A stretch of DNA of 64,000 nt. Origin: JAVBLG01 sp031553655 (GTDB taxonomy: Bacteria; Desulfobacterota; Desulfovibrionia; Desulfovibrionales; Desulfovibrionaceae). Location: the NCBI GenBank assembly GCA_031553655.1, contig JAVBLG010000044.1, forward strand, positions 16,785 through 80,784, given 5' to 3'. How positions within the stretch are numbered: position 1 is the stretch's first letter; each line of letters starts with the position of its first letter. A program made the position numbers and the translations under genes. Shown here piece after piece: positions 41,712 to 50,916 of this stretch. Below the pieces are notes generated by a model. That model was not told the origin of the DNA. It did not search any database and worked only from the letters and a program-made list of their open reading frames with translations.

Positions 41712-44165
41712 ATGTCCAAACACAGCCCCCTTCCTCCGGCCAAGCTGCATGCTTTTTTCGACCCGGAGCGCATTCCCTGGGAAAACAGCGACGGCATCCC
41801 CCGGCGCGGTATAAGCGATTCCGCCAACAGGCAAACCCAGCCCCGGGCCATGCAGGCTCTGGATCTGGCTTTGAACATTGATAATCACGGCTACAATGTC
41901 TTCATTTCCGGCAGCTCCAACCTGGGCCGGGGCTATATGCTCAAGCAATATCTGCGCCCCAGAGCCAAAAAGGCTCCCACTCCGCCGGATCTTATTTATG
42001 TGAATAATTTCGTCGATCAGGATAAGCCGTGCATTATAGCTCTGCCTGCCGGGCAAGGCAAAAAAGTAAAGAGTGCTCTGTCCGAAGCCCTGAACGAAGT
42101 GCGCAAGGTGCTGCCTTCGCGCTTTGAGGCCGATGCCTATGTAAAGCAGCGCGGGCGGCTCATGGACAAGTTCCAGAACATACGCTCACGAGTTCTCAAA
42201 AAAATGGACAGCGCTGCCGAAGGGAAAGGCTTTAATCTCGACGTGGATGAAAGCGGCGGGCTTACCCTCTATCCCATGCTGGAAGGCAAACGCCTGAGCG
42301 AAGACGAGTTCGAGCGTCTGGAATCGCCCCTGCGCAAGGAATTGAAGCGCAAGGGTGACGATTTGCTGCGGGCTATGGCCGGGCTGATTCGCCAGCTTTC
42401 ACGCGCTGAGCAGGATCTGCGCACCGACGAGCGCTCTCTGGAACGCGAAGTGGTCAAGCAGGTTCTGGAAGAATTTTTCATGCCGATGGCCGAAGAAGTG
42501 ATGCGCAATTGCAAGGTGGAGCGCCTGGCGGACTTTTTCCGTGATTTAAGCGTTGATATTCTGGAAAATATCGATTCATTGGTTCCAAGAGAGCCGATTA
42601 TGTCCGGCAACACGCCTCCGGGCATGCTGCCCGAAACGCATCTGCCCGCGCCGGAGCCGGATTTTTCCCGCTATGACATAAATGTTTTTGTGGACAACAG
42701 TGCCGACAAGGGCGCTCCGATTATCATTGATGATCATCCCACCGCCGCCAATCTGCTTGGATGCGTGGAGCGCGAATCGGAAATGGGTGCGCTGATTACT
42801 GACTTCACCCTGATTAAAGCCGGGTCGCTGCATAAGGCCAACGGTGGTTTTCTGGTATTGCATATCGAAGACGTGCTGCAATATCCTATGGCCTGGGAAG
42901 GGCTTCTACGCGCCCTGCGTTCCGGCATGGCTCGCCTGGAAGATCCCTCCGACGGACAGGAATCGTCCAGCCGCACCAAGGGAATTGAGCCCGAGCCGCT
43001 GGCGCTCAAGCTCAAGGTTCTGCTCATCGGCCCGGAAGATTTGTATGAAACCCTGCTGATCAATGACGATCGTTTTTCCAAGCTTTTTAAAATCAAGGCC
43101 CACATGGCTGAGGCTATGGACCGCAACTCGGCGGGGGTAAAGGTTTATCTCGGGCGCATCGCCACCATTATAGATGAATCTTCGCTGCTGCCCTTTGACC
43201 GCAAGGCGCTGGCCTGGCTGGTTGATTATGGCTCGCGCATAATAGAGGATCAGCGCAAGCTTTCGCTCAAATTTCCCCATCTGCGCGATTTGATGATTGA
43301 GGCCAACGCCATTGCGCGTATGGAAAAGGCCGAAATCATCACTGGGGAGATTATGGATAAAACCCTGGCCTCGCGCATCTATCGGGCCAATCTGGTGGAA
43401 GAGATCTTTATGGAGGAATACGACCGTGAGTTGATCAAGGTGCGTACCAACGGCACGGCCATAGGTCAGGTAAACGGTCTTTCGGTGACTTGGCACGGCA
43501 ATTTCGAATTTGGCCTGCCGCATCAGATATCCTGCACTGTGGGCGTGGGCCAGGGCGGCATCATTGACCTTGAGCGAGAGGCCGAGCTGGGCGGCCCCAT
43601 CCACACCAAAGCCATGATGATTTTAAAGAGCTATCTGGTGGATCAATTCGCCTACAACAAGCCGTTGATTCTCACCGGCAGCCTATGCTTTGAGCAGAAC
43701 TACGCGGGCATTGAGGGCGATTCGGCCTCGGGCGCGGAGCTTGCCGCGCTGCTTTCGGCCATTGCCAAGGTGCCGTTGCGTCTGGACCTGGCCTTTACCG
43801 GGGCCATAAGCCAGAGCGGGCAGATTATGGCCGTGGGCGGGGTTACTCCCAAGATTGAGGGCTTTTTCAATGTGTGCGCCCGGCACGGGCTTACAAGAAC
43901 CCAGGGGGTGATCATTCCCCACGACAATGTGGATCATCTCATGCTTTCCCCGCGCATTCTCGAAGCTGTGGACAAGGGAGAGTTTTTTATCTATCCGGTC
44001 AAAAACATTGAAGAAGCCATGGTATTGCTCACCGGTATGCCCGCAGGCAGATCGCTCAAAGGCGGCGGCTTCACTCAAGGCTCTCTCTACGGTTTGGTGG
44101 ACAAGAACTTGCGGGATCTTGGAGAACTGGCGGCCAATGCCTATAAGAAGCGTTCGAGGAAATGA
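41712..44165 (+). CDS. LonC/YcbZ-type Lon-related protease with degenerate ATPase
   Basis: An 817-residue member of the Lon-related family. The C-terminal S16 peptidase is intact: catalytic Ser671 in EGDSASGAE and Lys714 in VTPKIEG, 43 residues apart as in true Lon. The ATPase part is odd: the Walker A position reads SGSSNLGRGYM, with Arg where Lys is expected, as in the YcbZ group. A helical insert (about residues 120-300, many Glu/Arg heptads) replaces the normal Lon N-terminal domain. NGGFLVLHIEDVL is the AAA+ Walker B region. It is distinct from the true lon gene later in the window. It may be a substrate-selective or ATP-independent protease (inference). Confidence 0.9.
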   Translation: MSKHSPLPPAKLHAFFDPERIPWENSDGIPRRGISDSANRQTQPRAMQALDLALNIDNHGYNVFISGSSNLGRGYMLKQYLRPRAKKAPTPPDLIYVNNFVDQDKPCIIALPAGQGKKVKSALSEALNEVRKVLPSRFEADAYVKQRGRLMDKFQNIRSRVLKKMDSAAEGKGFNLDVDESGGLTLYPMLEGKRLSEDEFERLESPLRKELKRKGDDLLRAMAGLIRQLSRAEQDLRTDERSLEREVVKQVLEEFFMPMAEEVMRNCKVERLADFFRDLSVDILENIDSLVPREPIMSGNTPPGMLPETHLPAPEPDFSRYDINVFVDNSADKGAPIIIDDHPTAANLLGCVERESEMGALITDFTLIKAGSLHKANGGFLVLHIEDVLQYPMAWEGLLRALRSGMARLEDPSDGQESSSRTKGIEPEPLALKLKVLLIGPEDLYETLLINDDRFSKLFKIKAHMAEAMDRNSAGVKVYLGRIATIIDESSLLPFDRKALAWLVDYGSRIIEDQRKLSLKFPHLRDLMIEANAIARMEKAEIITGEIMDKTLASRIYRANLVEEIFMEEYDRELIKVRTNGTAIGQVNGLSVTWHGNFEFGLPHQISCTVGVGQGGIIDLEREAELGGPIHTKAMMILKSYLVDQFAYNKPLILTGSLCFEQNYAGIEGDSASGAELAALLSAIAKVPLRLDLAFTGAISQSGQIMAVGGVTPKIEGFFNVCARHGLTRTQGVIIPHDNVDHLMLSPRILEAVDKGEFFIYPVKNIEEAMVLLTGMPAGRSLKGGGFTQGSLYGLVDKNLRDLGELAANAYKKRSRK

Positions 44166-44180
44166 GTTATGAGGGAATCG

Positions 44181-44261
44181 GGGGGAAGGGGAAAGAACTT
44201 TTTTACAAAAAAGTTCTTTCCCCTTCCCCCGTACCCCCATCCCCTATCTCCAAAAACTTTT
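44181..44261 (+). repeat. Dispersed hairpin repeat R1, copy 3
   Basis: Perfect 24-bp arms (44181-44204 and 44207-44230) with a two-base loop, then the conserved tail ACCCCCATCCCC and CAAAAACTTTT. It lies between the LonC-type gene and the MFS gene, inside a frame that is open into the latter. Confidence 0.92.
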
Positions 44262-44315
44262 GATAGGGCGCGACAGGCTGTTACTAAGCCCGATAATCTG
44301 GCGAAAGGGTTGCTT

Positions 44316-45515
44316 TTGACGCTCTTTAAAAACGATACTGCTGAAAAGCGCAACAGTTTGGGCCGAACGGCTGTGATCCACGGTACGGCGCTGATCAGCG
44401 TTATGGGCGTGTCGGCTATTCTGCCGGTTCTGCCGCTTATGCGCGAGCATTTCGCTCTGGGTAAGGCCGAGCTGGGGCTGTTGATTTCGGCTTTCACCAT
44501 ACCGGGCATTTTTCTGGCGCCGGTGGGCGGTATTCTGGCCGACCGCTTCGGGCGCAAATTTGTACTGGTACCCGCTCTGATTCTTTTCGCTCTGGCCGGG
44601 TGCGCCTGCTCTCTGGCCGATAGCCTTGGCGCGCTGCTGGTCATGCGCTTTTTGCAGGGCTGCTCAGCCTCTTGTTTCGGTGTACTCTACAATATTATTA
44701 TCAGCGATATTTTCAGCGACGAATCCGCCAGACTGAAAAGTATGGGCTATGCCGCCGCGTCTTTGAGCATGGGAACGGCTGTTTATCCAGCTGTTGGCGG
44801 GCTGCTTGGCGAATGGAGCTGGCGGCTACCTTTCGTGTTGACTTTGCTGGCCTTGCCTCTGGCCTGGATCGTGTGGAAAACCGTTCTGCCAAGTCCCAAC
44901 GGGCGCGGCAAATCCATGGCTGCCTATGCGGTAGAGGCCAGGAAAAATCTGCTGAAACCATTTACTATAGGCCATTACGCCCTGACCCTGTTGGCCTTTT
45001 TCATCCTTTACGGCCCTCTGGTAACCTATTTTCCCCTGTTGGCTCATGACACACATGACGCTTCACCAGGGAATATCGGGGCCATTTTCATGCTTTCTTC
45101 CCTGGGCACGGTGGGCGCGGCTCTGGCCCTCACCCGCCTGGCGGGCATATTTTCGCGCCGTGTCATAATTGTGTGCGGGGGAGTGTCATTTGCCGCTGCC
45201 ATGTTCCTTATGCCGCTTGTGAACGACCTGTGGCTGTACGTGCTGCCCATCTTCCTCTACGGCCTCGGGCAAGGGCTGGCCTATCCGGCCGTGTTGGCCT
45301 CGCTGTCTTCCCTGGCCCCCCTGGAAGGGCGAGGCGTGCTTATGGCTGTTAACGGCTCGGTGCTGCGCCTGGCCCAGAGCATTTCCCCTTTGCTGTGCGG
45401 CGCGGCCTTTGCCGTTTGCAGCTTCAGCGGCGTGTTCGGCCTGGGCTTTATCGCGGCCTGCGGTATTGCCGCGCTGGCCTGGCGGCTGTTTGGGAAGAAC
45501 GCTCCAACGAAATAA
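44316..45515 (+). CDS. Major facilitator superfamily transporter (drug-efflux-like)
   Basis: Inner-membrane carrier of about 400 residues with 12 helices. Helices 2-3 carry the MFS motif GGILADRFGRKFVL, and helix 5 has SMGTAVYPAVGGLLGE, as in drug:H+ antiporters. The start is uncertain. A TTG preceded by AAAGGG is used here, giving about 26 residues before the first helix. A longer frame begins at an ATG (44169) just after the LonC stop with GAGG in front, but it reads through the R1 hairpin and adds 49 unnatural residues such as KNFFTKKFFPLPP. If R1 terminates transcription, the longer start would not be used. The substrate is unknown. Confidence 0.82.
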   Translation: MTLFKNDTAEKRNSLGRTAVIHGTALISVMGVSAILPVLPLMREHFALGKAELGLLISAFTIPGIFLAPVGGILADRFGRKFVLVPALILFALAGCACSLADSLGALLVMRFLQGCSASCFGVLYNIIISDIFSDESARLKSMGYAAASLSMGTAVYPAVGGLLGEWSWRLPFVLTLLALPLAWIVWKTVLPSPNGRGKSMAAYAVEARKNLLKPFTIGHYALTLLAFFILYGPLVTYFPLLAHDTHDASPGNIGAIFMLSSLGTVGAALALTRLAGIFSRRVIIVCGGVSFAAAMFLMPLVNDLWLYVLPIFLYGLGQGLAYPAVLASLSSLAPLEGRGVLMAVNGSVLRLAQSISPLLCGAAFAVCSFSGVFGLGFIAACGIAALAWRLFGKNAPTK

Positions 45516-45525
45516 TCAAAAATTG

Positions 45526-47196
45526 TCACGCCTGACGCCAGAGCAATAGTGGAACGGAGCGCCCTGAGGCAACAATCATTTCCTTATCCTGAAGCATGCG
45601 GCTGTGAGTTTTTTTTATTTCCTCAATCATCGCTCTGCAATCGGCATATAAATGGTGCCGCCGGTCGCAAATATTTATATCCTGGAATTCTTCCTGAGTA
45701 TAAATGCCGTGTCCTACAATAGGAATAATGTGCAGTTCGTCCGCCAGATAGGTGGAGGCCAGATTCAGAACTCCCCCTAGTTCTTTGTAATTATCTCTTT
45801 GCAGAACAAATGATACGGCCAGGGCTTCAATCATGCCCTTTTTACGCAAATCACGAAGAAAATTCATGGCATCCAGCATGCGTTCCCACTTCAGGCCCAG
45901 ACGTAATTTCTCAAGTGTGGCCGGAGTGGAGCCATCGATGGATGCCATAATTTTTTTGATACACAAGGCTGAATCGCCCAATTGTTCCCAGGTTTGTTTT
46001 GAGATGATGGACAGGTTTGATAATAAAGTTACCTTGAGATCCGGATAGTTGGATGGTGAAAGTGTTTGCAGAAGGCGACGGGAGTGGGCCGAGGCCAGGG
46101 CCTCTCCGGCATTGGACAAAGATAGCTGCTTCACATGGGGCAAAAGAGGAACAAGCGTGGACTCTACCGCCTGGTCAAGTTTTGCCAGATCCTCTGGAGA
46201 AGGCGAACTCCACTCGCTTCGGCAAGACGGGCAGCGTAGATTGCAAAACATATCATAACTGAGAACCAGATTTTCTGGTCCTTTTTCCAGGCAAAGCATG
46301 TTGTTGTCTATTATGGAACGCAAATACGGATCAACAACTTGGGTACGCAATGGAAGTAAACCTTGATTAAGCCTCTGGCACCTGATTTCATCACAATATT
46401 TGAAACTGCCGTCAAGAATACTTGCGCGAAATGCCTGCATGTCTTCGCTGTTCCATGTGGAATCATGTTCAAATGCCAGACTTGTCCATTCGCTGCAATG
46501 GCAAAGCCCTGCGGCGATCCGCGAATGCTTTCCAGAACCGCGCACAAATTGGTGAAGAGTAAACGGCAGTTTGCAAAATAATTGCTTTTTATCGGCATTA
46601 GGCAAGGCGAAGTCGGTGGGCAGGCCTTGTTTCGCAAGCTCCCGTTGGGTGTCATTTACTCGTTTGGCCACACAATTGTCGTATGGCGCCAGACGTTGCG
46701 CCTCAAGCGCCTCGTCCGCCGCCTGCCGGTAGTTTCCATTATGGGAAAAAGCGTGTGAAAGAGCGGTGCGTATATAATGATTTTTACTGTCCGCTTTGGC
46801 CATTCCCTGTAAAAAATTTTCTGATCCACTCTCTTCGGCAAAGAATGCGGCCATGGCGCAAAGCATGCGCACTTGAGGATAACTGTTTTTAAAATACCCG
46901 CCGGTACGGACAATAGGAAAATCGCTGTCAACGATATTATCGTCGAGTGTATTCTCACACAGAACGGTGAATGCGCGGGTGAGGTCCGCATAAACCCCAT
47001 CATTCCATGCGCTTTCGGCGACGGGAAAAATTTCTTCAGTCGATTTTTTCAGGCGACCGAAAAAATCTTTAAACCCGGCATCGCCGTCTCTGGATATGAG
47101 TCCTTCCATGAGCGCTATAGCAAATGGACCATATATTCTGGTTACGCGGCCTGTCCCATCAAATTTTTTCAACGCCTTTTTAATGAAACTTTTCAT
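45526..47196 (-). CDS. Radical SAM protein with SPASM-like domain, polysaccharide cluster
   Basis: A 556-residue protein. The radical SAM [4Fe-4S] motif CxxxCxxC is clear (C318, C322, C325 in YDMFCNLRCPSCRSEW), with a barrel behind it (KIMASIDGSTPATLEKLR). In front (about 200-280) lies a SPASM-like cysteine cluster (C208, C232, C234, C268, C273), in reverse of the usual order, and a TPR-like helical region (about 105-180). It shares ATGA with the Wzt-like gene, so it is the last gene of the export operon. Radical SAM enzymes in glycan clusters often modify sugars or peptides. The substrate here is unknown. Confidence 0.82.
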   Translation of the reverse strand: MKSFIKKALKKFDGTGRVTRIYGPFAIALMEGLISRDGDAGFKDFFGRLKKSTEEIFPVAESAWNDGVYADLTRAFTVLCENTLDDNIVDSDFPIVRTGGYFKNSYPQVRMLCAMAAFFAEESGSENFLQGMAKADSKNHYIRTALSHAFSHNGNYRQAADEALEAQRLAPYDNCVAKRVNDTQRELAKQGLPTDFALPNADKKQLFCKLPFTLHQFVRGSGKHSRIAAGLCHCSEWTSLAFEHDSTWNSEDMQAFRASILDGSFKYCDEIRCQRLNQGLLPLRTQVVDPYLRSIIDNNMLCLEKGPENLVLSYDMFCNLRCPSCRSEWSSPSPEDLAKLDQAVESTLVPLLPHVKQLSLSNAGEALASAHSRRLLQTLSPSNYPDLKVTLLSNLSIISKQTWEQLGDSALCIKKIMASIDGSTPATLEKLRLGLKWERMLDAMNFLRDLRKKGMIEALAVSFVLQRDNYKELGGVLNLASTYLADELHIIPIVGHGIYTQEEFQDINICDRRHHLYADCRAMIEEIKKTHSRMLQDKEMIVASGRSVPLLLWRQA

Positions 47197-47963
47197 AGCT
47201 TGCTCTGATTTTTAGTTTCAACAAATTCAGCCCAACCAGCGGGATTAACCACATCAGCCCCTTGAGCGATACAAAATTCTCTGTAAAGTTGTACTACTTC
47301 TTTAGCGCCCCCGCTGGCGGCAACGCGGCCTTTATCTATCCAAACCGCCTGTGTGCAATATGTATATACATCGTAGAGGGAGTGCGAAACGAAAACTACC
47401 GTTACTCCGGAAGAAAGCGTTTCGCGCATGGCGGCGAGGGATTTACTGGAAAATGGAGGATCACCCACGGCCAGCACTTCGTCCACTAATAAAATATCAG
47501 GGTTGGCCTTCAGGGCCACAGCGAACTTGAGGCGGGAAAGCATACCGCTGGAATAAGTATGCATGGGGGCGTCAATAACGGACTCCAATTCAGCGAATGC
47601 GGCAATCGTCGGCACAAGAGCCCTGGCATCCGCATAGCTTATATTTTGTTGCAGCATCAGAAGCATAATGACGTTGTCCCGGCCCGAGCATTCGGGAAAA
47701 ATCCCGCCGGTTAAAGTAAGCAGAGACGTTGTTAGCCCATTGTTTGTAATAACACCCGAATCCGGTTCCAGAATACCGGCCATCAGACGCAAAAGAGTGC
47801 TTTTTCCCGCTCCGTTGGAACCAATCACCCCCAATGCCTGCCCTTTATTCACGGAAAGAGAAATGCCGCGAAGGATGGGAATTTCAATCTTGGATTTGAA
47901 TAGTTCGCGTTTGCGAAAAGTCACATGAACATCGGAAATTACAAGTGCTGGTGCAGCGTTCAT
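47193..47963 (-). CDS. Polysaccharide ABC exporter ATP-binding protein (Wzt/KpsT-like)
   Basis: Drives export of an undecaprenyl-linked glycan together with the Wzm-like permease. The 256 residues have Walker A IGSNGAGKSTLLRL, the family-specific signature region YSSGMLSRLKFAVALK, Walker B ILLVDEVLAVGD and switch His VVFVSHSLYD. The lack of a long C-terminal carbohydrate-binding domain distinguishes it from Wzt proteins that recognise capped O-antigens and puts it closer to KpsT/TagH-type exporters. Four-base overlaps join it to the permease gene and the radical SAM gene. Confidence 0.93.
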   Translation of the reverse strand: MNAAPALVISDVHVTFRKRELFKSKIEIPILRGISLSVNKGQALGVIGSNGAGKSTLLRLMAGILEPDSGVITNNGLTTSLLTLTGGIFPECSGRDNVIMLLMLQQNISYADARALVPTIAAFAELESVIDAPMHTYSSGMLSRLKFAVALKANPDILLVDEVLAVGDPPFSSKSLAAMRETLSSGVTVVFVSHSLYDVYTYCTQAVWIDKGRVAASGGAKEVVQLYREFCIAQGADVVNPAGWAEFVETKNQSKL

Positions 47964-48736
47964 TCTTGGGCGATTATCCTGGGGTATTGTTTATCGTAGC
48001 GGGAAAGGAGTGCATACCCCAATCCCAACGTTAATAATGAGATAAAAGCTAAAAACATTAAGTTTGGCCAACTTAACGTATTGTAAAGCAGGCATTCCCG
48101 ATACGCGCGAATATAGGAAGCAAGGGGGTTAATATAAAATATGGTTAAATAACCTGAAGGAATAATCTCTTCAGGTTTGAAAAAAACCCCGGAACCCCAA
48201 TATAAAATCATGGATATTTTCGCATATAACTGGCTGCCGTCCGGAAAAAATGGAGCGAGCCCGCAAAGAAACATTGAAAATCCCAAAACAAAAAGTACGT
48301 AAAGGATGGATACAGGCAGGATCATAATCCAGAAAAGAGTGATGCTTTCCCCCAGCAAAAGTAAAAAAAAGATAAGCGTCAGTAGTAAAAAGCTGTATTT
48401 TACAGCACATGCCGTTACATGAGCCAAAGGGAAAATATATTTAGGCAGATACACGGAGCACAGAACATGCTCATTGTGGATCAGCAAATCCGGAGCAAGG
48501 GTTGTGGCCGTAATGAAAAAGCGCGCGACAATAACGCCGATCAGCAGGCAGGGCACAAAATCAGGACCTCCGCGTTGCATCATAAGGCCGAACACGACAT
48601 AAAACAGGCACATATCCATAAGTGGATCCAGCAGCCACCAGGAATAGCGCAGAAAAGTGCGGCTGCCTTCCGATTTCAATAAAACTTTGGCCCTGAATAA
48701 CGAAATGAAAAGATGGCGTTTTTCAATGGGGATCAT
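47960..48736 (-). CDS. Polysaccharide ABC exporter permease (Wzm/TagG-like, ABC-2)
   Basis: A 258-residue membrane protein with about six helices of the ABC-2 type. The N-terminal amphipathic region RHLFISLFRAKVLLKSEGS and the start of helix 1 (FLRYSWWLLDPLMDMCLFY) are typical of glycan exporter permeases. NPLASYIRAYRECLLYN near the C-terminus is the conserved ABC-2 block before the last helix. It partners with the ATPase encoded directly after it. The start codon overlaps the stop of the methyltransferase-WbsX gene. The glycan exported should be finished in the cytoplasm, as in ABC-dependent O-antigen or capsule pathways. Confidence 0.93.
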   Translation of the reverse strand: MIPIEKRHLFISLFRAKVLLKSEGSRTFLRYSWWLLDPLMDMCLFYVVFGLMMQRGGPDFVPCLLIGVIVARFFITATTLAPDLLIHNEHVLCSVYLPKYIFPLAHVTACAVKYSFLLLTLIFFLLLLGESITLFWIMILPVSILYVLFVLGFSMFLCGLAPFFPDGSQLYAKISMILYWGSGVFFKPEEIIPSGYLTIFYINPLASYIRAYRECLLYNTLSWPNLMFLAFISLLTLGLGYALLSRYDKQYPRIIAQE

Positions 48737-50916
48737 AGTATTGTTTTTTTAGCTGGAGCAAATGCCGCCAGGCTGTCGGCTGTTGCCTGTAGAAAAGCAT
48801 AGCCGTATTTTCTATCAGGTTCCAGATGCGCGCCTTCGGCCCATTCATTCCAGGCATTGATGAACACATATTGCTCTGACGGGCCATTATTCTTGTATGT
48901 ATATTGCAGGATGTTTTTAAGCCACCTGGCGTATACCTCCGGCTCCGCATGGTGAAAAATGAAGGCATTGTTGTTTTTGCGGGCGGTATTGTCCCAGGAT
49001 GGAAAGGCGGTCTTGAAAGTGGTGTATGCCGAGGGGCGCATGTACTCTTGTTCATTGACCAGCGCCCGCGTGTCCTGTACGGCGCCGCGAAAGTTTTTGT
49101 TGGCAAAGTGCAATCCGTGCGCACGGGGTACGCGGCCGCAAAGATGAGGCGGAAATTCCACCCCGGCATCAAACCCCCAATCACGAGGATCGTCGTAAAA
49201 ATCATGGGTCAATGCCGCGATCATGTACAATCCCTTGAAACCATGCCGCCGAGCCTGCGCGCGCATGCTCTCCGTCAGAGCAAACACACGCTCTTTTTTC
49301 CATAAGTGAGGACGATAGATGATGAGCACGGGGCGTCCGTCTATGGTGACATAACGAAGATCATTGATAAAAGGCAGCAAGTCTTCAATAAAACGTGCAT
49401 CATCTTCCGGTTGTAGCTCTTGCTTCATCAGCAGATCATCTTCCGAACCATCCCAACGGCGTGACCAAGGCTCATTGGCCCAGCACAGACAAAAAGGCAT
49501 ATTTAGATCTTTACGATGGAGGAAATCGAAGAGAGGACGTTCCATAAGACGTTTGCCGGAAAACCAGTAATAGTGGAAGCAAAAACCATAAACGCCGTAA
49601 AGCTTTGCCAGCTCTATCTGGCGCTTCATAACGTCCGGCACGCGCAAATCATAAAAGCCGAGATCTATGGGCAGATGCGGCTGATAGTGCCCCACAAATT
49701 GCGGTACAGCTTTGGTAACATTGCTCCATTCCGTAAACCCCCGGCCCCACCATTCGTCATTTTCGGCAAAAGGGTGGAATTGCGGTAGATAAAAGGCTAT
49801 GGTTTTTGGGCAACTCGGGTGCAAAATCAATTTGTTGGAAGAAATTTTTACAAATTCGGCTGATGACTTTTCCCCGGCTGGAAGCCGCAGTATCTGATCC
49901 ACATATTTGTAATGAGTCTGCACGCTGTGCAGCATGCTATGTGTACGAATCCACAATGCGCGGCTTGTATTGCGCAGTTCCTTCAGGCCGTTCCATAGCG
50001 GGCGCGGCATATGCTGCTTGAGCCACGGCTTCAAGTGTGGCGGAAGGAAGCGTTTGCTCTGCTCGGAAGGCGGTAATTGGCTGAAAGGAAGCGTCCGGTC
50101 GCGGTCAATTTCGGGAGATTCTGATTTACCGCGAAATCCGGCGATTCGTATCTCTTCTTCCGGAGTAAAAGCGTCAAGCCGGCACAAGTTGTGCTGTTCA
50201 AGGACAAGTTTTTCTTGCTCGGAAGGGACTGCTTCAAATATGTATTGCAGGACATAGGCATGCGGATTGGCGGCAATATGGGCGATAATCGTCGGCGGCA
50301 ACATGCCCGCCGACGCGTGGGGGGGCAATCCTGGCAAGTCCCATATGGATCGGGTGGCAGAGGAAATTTTAAGCCCCAAAGACGCCGTCAGCGAAGCTAT
50401 GGATTCGCGGGTAAAGAAGCGAACATGGGTTTTATCCAGGATCCCGCTGTCCCCATATGTAAATTTGTTTTCCAACAGCTGTAATGTAATACTGCCGTGG
50501 GTGATGTTCGGCAGTGATATGACCACTCGCCCGCCATTACTGAGCAGAGGGATAAATCGCCGTAGTACCTGTTCCGGATTATTCAGGTGTTCCAGCACGT
50601 CTCCAAAAATAATTCTGTCAAAAGGTTTGGGTATGGATTCCGGAATGTCCTCAAGGGTATTCAGATCCGTCTGCTCCACATGCATGTAAGCATTGGTCCC
50701 ATTGGCAGCGGCGATGCTTTCCTTATCATATTCCAGACCATAAACGGAGCAATGCTTGTGGTAAAAAAGATATGCGCCAAGATCTCCGCAGGCGCATCCC
50801 ACATCAAGCACTTTGGAACCATCCGGAATTTTATCCAGGATCTGAATATGCGAGGTGTTGTTGTCCAAGTTCTCTATGTTTTGCTTGTAACGAAAGTGAG
50901 CTTGCTGTTGAGTCAC
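48733..50916 (-). CDS. SAM methyltransferase fused to WbsX-like glycan enzyme
   Basis: A 727-residue two-domain protein. Residues about 10-230 are a class I methyltransferase: GSKVLDVGCACGDLGAYL, FDRIIFGDVLEHLNNPEQ and a downstream helix bundle. After a linker rich in charged residues (about 230-370), a WbsX/GH99-like domain covers about 372-720, with FYLPQFHPFAENDEWWGRGFTEW (seen as YLPQFHPF and WGRGFTEW), WANEPWSRRWDG and NAWNEWAEGAHLEPD. Such domains are found in O-antigen clusters as glycosyltransferase-like or hydrolase-like proteins. The start is a GTG with AGAGG in front, overlapping the GT2 stop (GTGA). The 56 codons upstream are open but belong to the GT2 gene region. Confidence 0.88.
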   Translation of the reverse strand: MTQQQAHFRYKQNIENLDNNTSHIQILDKIPDGSKVLDVGCACGDLGAYLFYHKHCSVYGLEYDKESIAAANGTNAYMHVEQTDLNTLEDIPESIPKPFDRIIFGDVLEHLNNPEQVLRRFIPLLSNGGRVVISLPNITHGSITLQLLENKFTYGDSGILDKTHVRFFTRESIASLTASLGLKISSATRSIWDLPGLPPHASAGMLPPTIIAHIAANPHAYVLQYIFEAVPSEQEKLVLEQHNLCRLDAFTPEEEIRIAGFRGKSESPEIDRDRTLPFSQLPPSEQSKRFLPPHLKPWLKQHMPRPLWNGLKELRNTSRALWIRTHSMLHSVQTHYKYVDQILRLPAGEKSSAEFVKISSNKLILHPSCPKTIAFYLPQFHPFAENDEWWGRGFTEWSNVTKAVPQFVGHYQPHLPIDLGFYDLRVPDVMKRQIELAKLYGVYGFCFHYYWFSGKRLMERPLFDFLHRKDLNMPFCLCWANEPWSRRWDGSEDDLLMKQELQPEDDARFIEDLLPFINDLRYVTIDGRPVLIIYRPHLWKKERVFALTESMRAQARRHGFKGLYMIAALTHDFYDDPRDWGFDAGVEFPPHLCGRVPRAHGLHFANKNFRGAVQDTRALVNEQEYMRPSAYTTFKTAFPSWDNTARKNNNAFIFHHAEPEVYARWLKNILQYTYKNNGPSEQYVFINAWNEWAEGAHLEPDRKYGYAFLQATADSLAAFAPAKKTIL

